Assembly (NCBI GenBank): GCA_023433755.1
Contig: JAEYUA010000064.1
Span: forward strand, 1-26,544
From: Bacteroidota bacterium
GTDB taxonomy: Bacteria > Bacteroidota > Bacteroidia > Chitinophagales > Chitinophagaceae
DNA: 26,544 nt
Reading direction: 5' to 3'
Shown here: in pieces, positions 21,917 to 26,544 of the stretch
Layout: each line of letters opens with the position of its first letter
Numbering within the stretch: the stretch's first letter is position 1
The notes under the pieces: model-generated
Seen by the model: the letters and a program-made list of their open reading frames with translations, nothing else
Told to the model about the DNA's origin: nothing
Databases searched by the model: none
Made by a program: the position numbers and the translations under genes

Positions 21917-23509
21917 CTAATTCAGGACCATGGCCGGATCATGAAGGCTGGCAGAAGAAACGGTGAGTTTGCCGGAGGTATTTTTTTTATAGCTGTCCTC
22001 ATAAAACCGAATATAGCCATCATTGGTAAACCAGGCGGTCTGGTACAAAACAAGCAAGGGCACTGTCTCTTCCAGGCGAATCACACTGGGCTTTTGTTCC
22101 AGCAGGCAGGCCCTGGTGAGGCTGTCAACTACATCAGCCTTTTCTTTGAGGAGAAACTGTGCCAGCTCCACCGGCTTCTCCACCCGCATGCAACCATGAC
22201 TGAAATAACGGCGGTTCATGGAAAACAATTCCTTTGCCGGCGTATCATGCAGGTACACTGTAAATGGGTTATAAAAATTGAATTTTATGATGCCAAGTGA
22301 ATTATCACAGCCTGTGGATTGTCGGAGGGTATAAGGAAAATTACTGGCGCTGAGTGACCTCCAGTTAATATGCTTTGGATTAACCAGCTTTCCTGAATGG
22401 TCTAGCACCTGGAAATTATTGGCTTCCAGGTAGGAGGGATTTCTCTTGATAGAAGGTAACAACTCCCTGGTTGCGATTTTATGAGGCACATGCCAGTATG
22501 GATAGAGGATCACTTCATTGATATGGCTACTCAGCAGAGGTGTTGGAGTAGAGGGTTTGCCAACTACCATCTTTGAATAGAGAAACAGGCTGTCGAACCG
22601 GTAAACAAACAGGTCGGCCGAAGGAATATTTACCACTGCAAGCGAACCATGCTCCCTGAGCCCATTCATGTATCGCAGCACATTCAATAATTCCTTCAGT
22701 TCTTCATATCGCCTTCTAACCGGAACATTTAAGGCTGCCAGGGCCGTGCTGCGAAGTTTACCATCTGAAAGCAAATCCATGCTTTTCTGTGCCTGCTGCA
22801 GCGCTTTTATTAATAAAGCTTCTTCCATTGGTTGTGCAGGATCCCAATAACCCAACTGTACCAGTTTACTAACGAGGGACTTGTTGGAAAAGCCAACCTT
22901 AGAGGAAGTTATTTTCACTTCACGGAAACCTTCACTTTTCAATACTCTGCCGAATCGGTTGAGCCATGTTTTAGCCTGCTTGTACTCTGAAGTTTGCGGT
23001 TCCAGTAAAGTTAACATCAACTTTAGACTGTGAATTTTGCAAGATTCTGCCAGGTGCCAGATCGTTAGTGAAATGCCTGGCTGGGAATGAACGCCAGCGT
23101 ACCGGAAGTTGGGAGCGTGAGTACCATATTGCAGCTCATAGAAAAACCAGATGGCCGCGTCAGTCAGCCTGATGTCCATGTAAATGGAATCTTGCAAAGA
23201 GAGGGACATTTTTCCTGATTGCATGCGATCAATGAGAGCAAGAAGTTCAACAGGTTTCTCCAGTCCGTAATTTTCCGCTGATCCGAGCAATGCGGTTAAC
23301 TGGTTGCGAAGGCCTGCATCAGGTGCTTCCATCCAGGCAAGTTCAAATTCATAGAATGAATAAAACTGGGATACAGGTTGCTGGTCTCTCAATTCAGGAA
23401 ATGGGCCAGGCAATTCTCCCATGAAAGCTTTCCTTACCTTACCTGCCGGCACCTGTGCTGAGGATCCCAAGGATAAAAATATAATTAACCAAATCAGTAA
23501 AACTTTCAT
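21917..23509 (-). CDS. L,D-transpeptidase, YcbB/LdtD-like (YkuD domain)
   Basis: 530 aa from the ATG at 23509. A TTG five codons upstream (23524) is in frame but leaves the signal peptide (VLLIWLIIFLSLGSSAQ) less clean. Order: an N-terminal substrate-associated helical domain (about 40-210), a short peptidoglycan-binding-like region (LVSKLVQLGYWD, 212-223), LRYMNGLREHGSLAVVNIPS (278-297), and the YkuD domain with VVGKPSTPTPLL, ILYPYWHVPHKIATREL, LHDTPAKELF (His about 421) and the catalytic SHGCMR (Cys about 440). The family forms 3-3 peptide crosslinks or attaches proteins to peptidoglycan in the periplasm. The C-terminal 70 residues extend past the motif, as in LdtD-like proteins. The gene stands alone among its neighbours. 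Confidence 0.92.
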   Translation of the reverse strand: MKVLLIWLIIFLSLGSSAQVPAGKVRKAFMGELPGPFPELRDQQPVSQFYSFYEFELAWMEAPDAGLRNQLTALLGSAENYGLEKPVELLALIDRMQSGKMSLSLQDSIYMDIRLTDAAIWFFYELQYGTHAPNFRYAGVHSQPGISLTIWHLAESCKIHSLKLMLTLLEPQTSEYKQAKTWLNRFGRVLKSEGFREVKITSSKVGFSNKSLVSKLVQLGYWDPAQPMEEALLIKALQQAQKSMDLLSDGKLRSTALAALNVPVRRRYEELKELLNVLRYMNGLREHGSLAVVNIPSADLFVYRFDSLFLYSKMVVGKPSTPTPLLSSHINEVILYPYWHVPHKIATRELLPSIKRNPSYLEANNFQVLDHSGKLVNPKHINWRSLSASNFPYTLRQSTGCDNSLGIIKFNFYNPFTVYLHDTPAKELFSMNRRYFSHGCMRVEKPVELAQFLLKEKADVVDSLTRACLLEQKPSVIRLEETVPLLVLYQTAWFTNDGYIRFYEDSYKKNTSGKLTVSSASLHDPAMVLN

Positions 23510-23568
23510 AGACAGAATTTTCAAAAATCTTCATACAATTCCATTCAATTAAACAGGAATACCTACTG

Positions 23569-23943
23569 TTATGCACTAAACAAATTTGCCGGCCCTGTCA
23601 CTAAGCTGCCGGAGTGTAAACGTCCTGATCCGGGCAGTTGTACCAACTGGTCTTTTTCCTTCAATAGCACCTGCCCATACAAATCATAATCTCTTTGAAG
23701 CCTGTTTTCCAGTTCATGTACCGTAGTGGAAGACAATATGCGTAACTCACCGGAGTTGCCTTTTTTACGGATATCACCTATCAACTGAACCGGATTGATT
23801 TCATCCTCCTCAGCCGTATTAACTTCATGTTTTTGAGGCCTGGAGAAAAATCTCAATCGCAATTGCGGGAAACATTTGGCAAAATGATCCTGCACATCGG
23901 AGATTTCCAGGTTATCATGAATAGCCAGGATCATAGAAATCAT
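23569..23943 (-). CDS. Small protein of unknown function, paralogue B
   Basis: 124 aa. I do not recognise a domain of known function. No signal peptide or membrane segment is visible. It aligns with the upstream protein: both begin with a short strand, then a QxFxxxFPxLxxxxFxxP-type segment (here DHFAKCFPQLRLRFFSRP), then a charged loop, then TVxE[LF]Exx[LM]Q (TVHELENRLQ, about 74-83) and a QV-K-D-W/L segment (QVLLKEKDQLVQL). It starts directly at the stop of its neighbour (TAA followed by ATG), so the two are translationally coupled; a second ATG three codons later is possible. The final C-terminal part differs. Confidence 0.65.
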   Translation of the reverse strand: MISMILAIHDNLEISDVQDHFAKCFPQLRLRFFSRPQKHEVNTAEEDEINPVQLIGDIRKKGNSGELRILSSTTVHELENRLQRDYDLYGQVLLKEKDQLVQLPGSGRLHSGSLVTGPANLFSA

Positions 23944-24345
23944 TTAAAGGAATAAAGTATTTGCATTGAAGCGAATCTTGTTTCCCTGCACAGATTCTTC
24001 ACCTAAACTGTTCTGGGCTTTCAGTGTCATGTTATCTGTCTGGATCGTTTCGATCCAGATATCACCAGATTTCCTGAACACCTGTACCGGCAGACCATGT
24101 TTCTTTTGCATCGTCTGCTCAAATTCGGCAACGGTCATTAATGGATCAACAAGCATCCCTCCCTCCACCAGTGCGCCTGTAACCTCGCAAAGCAGCAGCC
24201 TTTCGCGGGCTTTTTGTTCCAGTCCTGAACCCTGTCCCTTTTCATGGGGATGATTGAAAACCTCGATTTTCAAATAAGGAAAGAAATTAGAAAATTGCTG
24301 TTTCAGCGATTTTACTTTTTTACCGGCTGATATTTGCAGTTTCAT
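23944..24345 (-). CDS. Small protein of unknown function, paralogue A
   Basis: 133 aa, not recognised by function. Visible pattern: KKVKSLKQQFSNFFPYLKIEV (8-28), FNHPHEKGQGSG, a conserved-looking MTVAEFEQTMQKKHGLPVQVF (70-90), then RKSGDIWIETIQTDNMTLKAQN. I believe similar sequences occur in other Bacteroidota near stress and metal-homeostasis genes, but that is from memory and not checked. It is predicted soluble and cytoplasmic. The start at 24345 is preceded by a TTTTGT/ACAAAA palindrome (24355-24369), a possible operator. It heads the two-gene unit with paralogue B. Confidence 0.65.
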   Translation of the reverse strand: MKLQISAGKKVKSLKQQFSNFFPYLKIEVFNHPHEKGQGSGLEQKARERLLLCEVTGALVEGGMLVDPLMTVAEFEQTMQKKHGLPVQVFRKSGDIWIETIQTDNMTLKAQNSLGEESVQGNKIRFNANTLFL

Positions 24346-24385
24346 GATCTTAATTTTTGTAACACAAAATTCTACCCGCTTGCAT

Positions 24386-24443
24386 GCCCCACCAATGATG
24401 CCCGTTATGGTAATGGATAACCGGTGTCATTGGGTGTGATGAC
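24386..24443. repeat. Overlapping inverted repeats upstream of the paralogue pair
   Basis: An imperfect 22-bp inverted repeat (24386-24407 against 24416-24437, 16 of 22 positions matching, 8-nt loop) overlaps a smaller perfect dyad: TGTCAT, an 8-nt spacer, then ATGACA (24424-24443). The stretch lies between the DUF2892 gene's 3' end and the start of paralogue A. It could be a terminator-like hairpin or a binding site for a dimeric regulator. The spacing of the small dyad does not fit the standard Crp (TGTGA-N6-TCACA) site. Confidence 0.45.
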
Positions 24444-24447
24444 ATTT

Positions 24448-24666
24448 TTATTCATTAACCCTGTTATGTGATGAGCAGGTATTGAATCCCAGAAGCGAAT
24501 AAAGCGGGCAGGTGCCTGCAATGCTGGTTACAATAAAAACCGCTGCAACCACAAATAAAATGATAGCGGCCAGGCCGCTGATCAAACCCAGGTAATAAAG
24601 CCATAAGATGGCTATTGCCACCAGCGTTCTGACGATCCTGTCCAGGGTGCCCATATTCTTTTTCAT
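24448..24666 (-). CDS. DUF2892 (YgaP-like) small membrane protein
   Basis: 72 aa. The sequence after KKNMGTLDRIVR is two closely spaced hydrophobic segments (about 13-32 and 34-50), followed by GTCPLYSLLGFNTC (50-63), the characteristic end of the DUF2892/YgaP transmembrane domain, and a polar tail. It is an inner-membrane protein. In YgaP this domain is fused to a rhodanese; here it stands alone. Family members occur near sulfur-, thiol- or metal-stress genes. The two cysteines of the CPLY and FNTC motifs are conserved-looking. It shares direction with the universal stress and ATPase genes. Confidence 0.85.
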   Translation of the reverse strand: MKKNMGTLDRIVRTLVAIAILWLYYLGLISGLAAIILFVVAAVFIVTSIAGTCPLYSLLGFNTCSSHNRVNE

Positions 24667-24748
24667 AACTGAATTTTTAAAAATTATTAATTGAAACTTG
24701 TTGTCCTGAATGTCCGGTTATGAATTCCATTCCCGATTTATATTTCAT

Positions 24749-25582
24749 TTACCGGTGCGCCATGAATACAGGTATGCTATGATCCTTTATCACTTCGGAA
24801 ACAAAACTCTTCCTGAATAGCTGTGACATGGAAGAACGCCCAAATGAACCACTAACCAGCAGCGCTCCTTTCTGTTGGCTGAGCCAGGTTTTGAAAAATT
24901 TTTTTGGATCGAGGTCGAGTTGCTGAATGGTGAGATTAGCAAAATGCTGTGTTACCAGTTCACGCACCAGGCTTTTGTGCGGGAAATCGGCAGGTTCATC
25001 GCTACCTGTATATACCAGCAATGCCGGCAGACCTGACCATTCAGGAAAGAGATACGCAAATTGTTTGATAGCGAAAACAGCATCACCTGATCCGTCATAA
25101 GCCAATACCAGGCTTTCAGGCAGGCAGCCATCTTCGGGCAATACTATTACCGGGCATTCCAAACCATGAATGGTTTCCTTCAGGTAATTTACCTGATCAG
25201 AACCCAGGTTCTTAAAAAACTGACTTCCATCGAGAAGCACCAGGTCTGCAAAGCGTGACTCCTTTCTCAATTCGGGAATTCCAAAACCTGTAAAATCTTT
25301 GTGAACACGGTAAGCAATCCCTGCTTTCTTGCAGCGTGATTCAAATTGTTTGATATTCGCTATCACCAGTTCTGCTTCATCAGGTTCAATCAGCGGAATG
25401 GCAATCGCCGCTCCGGAAGATTCAGAAGCAGCGGCAGCATAACTCCAAAGGTTTGCGTAATCCACCTGGGGTAAAAAAACACCGGTGGCAAGAAGTGGCT
25501 GAACTTCATTCAGCTCTGTAATAAAATGCAGGAGTGTTTCTGAATAATTGGTTCCGTCAAATACGAGAATGATCTTTTTCAT
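24749..25582 (-). CDS. Universal stress protein, tandem UspA-type
   Basis: 277 aa, two Usp-like halves (1-149 and about 155-277), as in UspE-type proteins. The first begins KKIILVFDGTNYSETLL and ends CPVIVLPE; the second starts LVLAYDGSGDAVFAIKQ and ends SIPVFMAHR. The nucleotide-binding pattern G-x2-G-x9-G-[ST] is seen in the second half only, as GSFG (245-248) followed nine residues later by K-S instead of G-S, so ATP binding is uncertain. Usp proteins are cytosolic and raise survival under starvation, oxygen or redox stress. It lies in the same direction as the ATPase, DUF2892 and paralogue genes, with a spacer of about 100 bp from the ATPase end. Confidence 0.88.
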   Translation of the reverse strand: MKKIILVFDGTNYSETLLHFITELNEVQPLLATGVFLPQVDYANLWSYAAAASESSGAAIAIPLIEPDEAELVIANIKQFESRCKKAGIAYRVHKDFTGFGIPELRKESRFADLVLLDGSQFFKNLGSDQVNYLKETIHGLECPVIVLPEDGCLPESLVLAYDGSGDAVFAIKQFAYLFPEWSGLPALLVYTGSDEPADFPHKSLVRELVTQHFANLTIQQLDLDPKKFFKTWLSQQKGALLVSGSFGRSSMSQLFRKSFVSEVIKDHSIPVFMAHR

Positions 25583-25683
25583 AACCCTTATTTAACACAA
25601 GAGTAAATGATCAATTCATTCTGACCGATGACCGCAACCAATACAATTGCTGATGATGGTCAGCACCAGGCTGTAAGGGAATA

Positions 25684-26544
25684 TCAATTTTTCAAAGCTT
25701 CATCTGTTACAGGTTTATGCCTGTAAACCAGTAATCTCAATGCATTCAGCACTACAACCACCGTGGAGCCTTCATGACCTATAACCGCAGGACCCATTTT
25801 AGCCACACCCGTTATTGTGAGCGGAATGAGCAGTATGACCATTCCGAGGCTGATTAATACATTCTGCTTTATGATTTGCCTTGCTTTCCGGCTCAACCCT
25901 ATAGCGAAGGGAAGGTTGCCCAGTTTATCAGCCATCAATGCTATATCGGCGGTTTCCAGGGCTACATCACTGCCTGCTGCACCCATTGCAATACCGACCG
26001 TGCTTTTTGCCATTGCAGGAGCATCGTTCACGCCGTCGCCTACCATGGCAATCTTTTTTTCTGTTGCTTTAAGTTGATCAATTGCTTCCAGTTTCTGCTC
26101 CGGTAATAAATTACCAATCGCATCCGTAATTCCGATTTCGGCGGCGATGGCTTCTGCTACTTTCTGGTTGTCGCCGGTAAGCATCACCATTTTGCGAATA
26201 CCTATCTCCGAAAGTGCCGAAAGTGTTGCCCTGGCGTCGGCCCTGGCTACATCCATCAGTGTAATAATACCAATAAACCGGTTGTCCTGCTCTACCAGCA
26301 TGGTAGTATTCCCCTTCATTTCAAGTTGCTCCACCTGTTGCACAATGGCCCCTTCGATCTGGATATTTCTTTCCGTAAACAACTCCTTATTACCCACATA
26401 AACGATGCTGTCCTTATATTCTGCCCTGATGCCTCTCCCCAAAATGGCTTCCACATTTGATGCGGCAGGAACATCTTTACCCAGGATATTTTTAGCTCCT
26501 TTCACCATAGCTGCGGCTAATGGATGATCGCTTAACTGTTCCAC
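25684..26544 (-). CDS. P1B-4 type heavy-metal-translocating P-type ATPase, C-terminal part (N-terminus beyond window)
   Basis: 286 codons are visible; the GTG at the edge is an internal Val, since the residues that follow are the nucleotide-domain motif SDHPLA (S-x-H-P), so the true start lies outside. Further motifs: MLTGDN (121-126), hinge MVGDGVNDAPAM (167-178), then two C-terminal membrane helices with HEGST at 257-261 and NALRLL at 267-272. The HEGxT motif in the last helix is the signature of the P1B-4 group (CoaT/CtpD/PfeT-like), which export Co2+, Fe2+ or related divalent metals; the Zn/Cd group has D-x-G at this place. The metal site in helix 6 (SPC) is outside the window. It is an inner-membrane pump. 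Confidence 0.93.
   Translation of the reverse strand: MEQLSDHPLAAAMVKGAKNILGKDVPAASNVEAILGRGIRAEYKDSIVYVGNKELFTERNIQIEGAIVQQVEQLEMKGNTTMLVEQDNRFIGIITLMDVARADARATLSALSEIGIRKMVMLTGDNQKVAEAIAAEIGITDAIGNLLPEQKLEAIDQLKATEKKIAMVGDGVNDAPAMAKSTVGIAMGAAGSDVALETADIALMADKLGNLPFAIGLSRKARQIIKQNVLISLGMVILLIPLTITGVAKMGPAVIGHEGSTVVVVLNALRLLVYRHKPVTDEALKN

Overview
The window looks like a chromosomal segment of a Bacteroidota bacterium, most likely from the Chitinophagaceae/Chitinophagales. This is inferred from protein character: a secreted protein ending in a type IX-style module, a YcbB-like L,D-transpeptidase, a ClpC of Bacteroidota type, PepSY-like lipoproteins, a few TAnnTTTG -7 promoter elements and almost no Shine-Dalgarno sequences. 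Base composition is moderate and most genes are ordinary housekeeping or envelope genes. I saw no rRNA, tRNA, CRISPR array, prophage or insertion sequence.

Layout. Positions 1-519 (-) hold the start of an RlmK-like rRNA methyltransferase that runs off the left edge. Divergent from it is a three-part nuclease (608-1978, +: DEDDh exonuclease, GIY-YIG, UvrC-like cysteine cluster). A GC-rich repeat patch follows (1984-2270). Next come an overlapping MFS transporter/thioesterase pair (-), a secreted FKBP isomerase (+), cmk (-) and clpC (-). Divergent from clpC is a tight + cluster: a STAS-domain protein, a fructosamine-kinase-family gene broken by a frameshift near 8713, and rnz. Positions 10610-14688 (-) carry an alpha/beta hydrolase, accA, dapA and a secreted esterase with a CBM48-like domain. 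Positions 14842-18380 (+) carry a CPA2 antiporter with RCK-C domains and a secreted G8-like/type IX protein. Positions 18436-21819 (-) form a two-component operon: OmpR-type regulator, histidine kinase, PepSY-like lipoprotein and a membrane-anchored SdiA-regulated/YjiK-like protein. The right end (-) carries the L,D-transpeptidase, two small tandem paralogues of unknown function, a DUF2892 membrane protein, a tandem universal stress protein and the C-terminal part of a P1B-4 type metal ATPase.

The most unusual feature is a set of intergenic repeats that differ in sequence but share a 7-bp period (GTTCAAA, AAAAGTC, CAAGCTG, GCCAATG types). They lie at gene 3' ends. At two convergent junctions the heptamers on one side are answered by reverse-complement heptamers on the other, so each junction could fold into a long hairpin; several repeats run into stop codons. 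Other points of interest are the kinase frameshift, the predicted Fe-S cluster in the exonuclease/GIY-YIG fusion, Glu at the usual phospho-Ser position of the STAS protein, the four-gene envelope-sensing operon and the stress/metal cluster with two unexplained paralogues.
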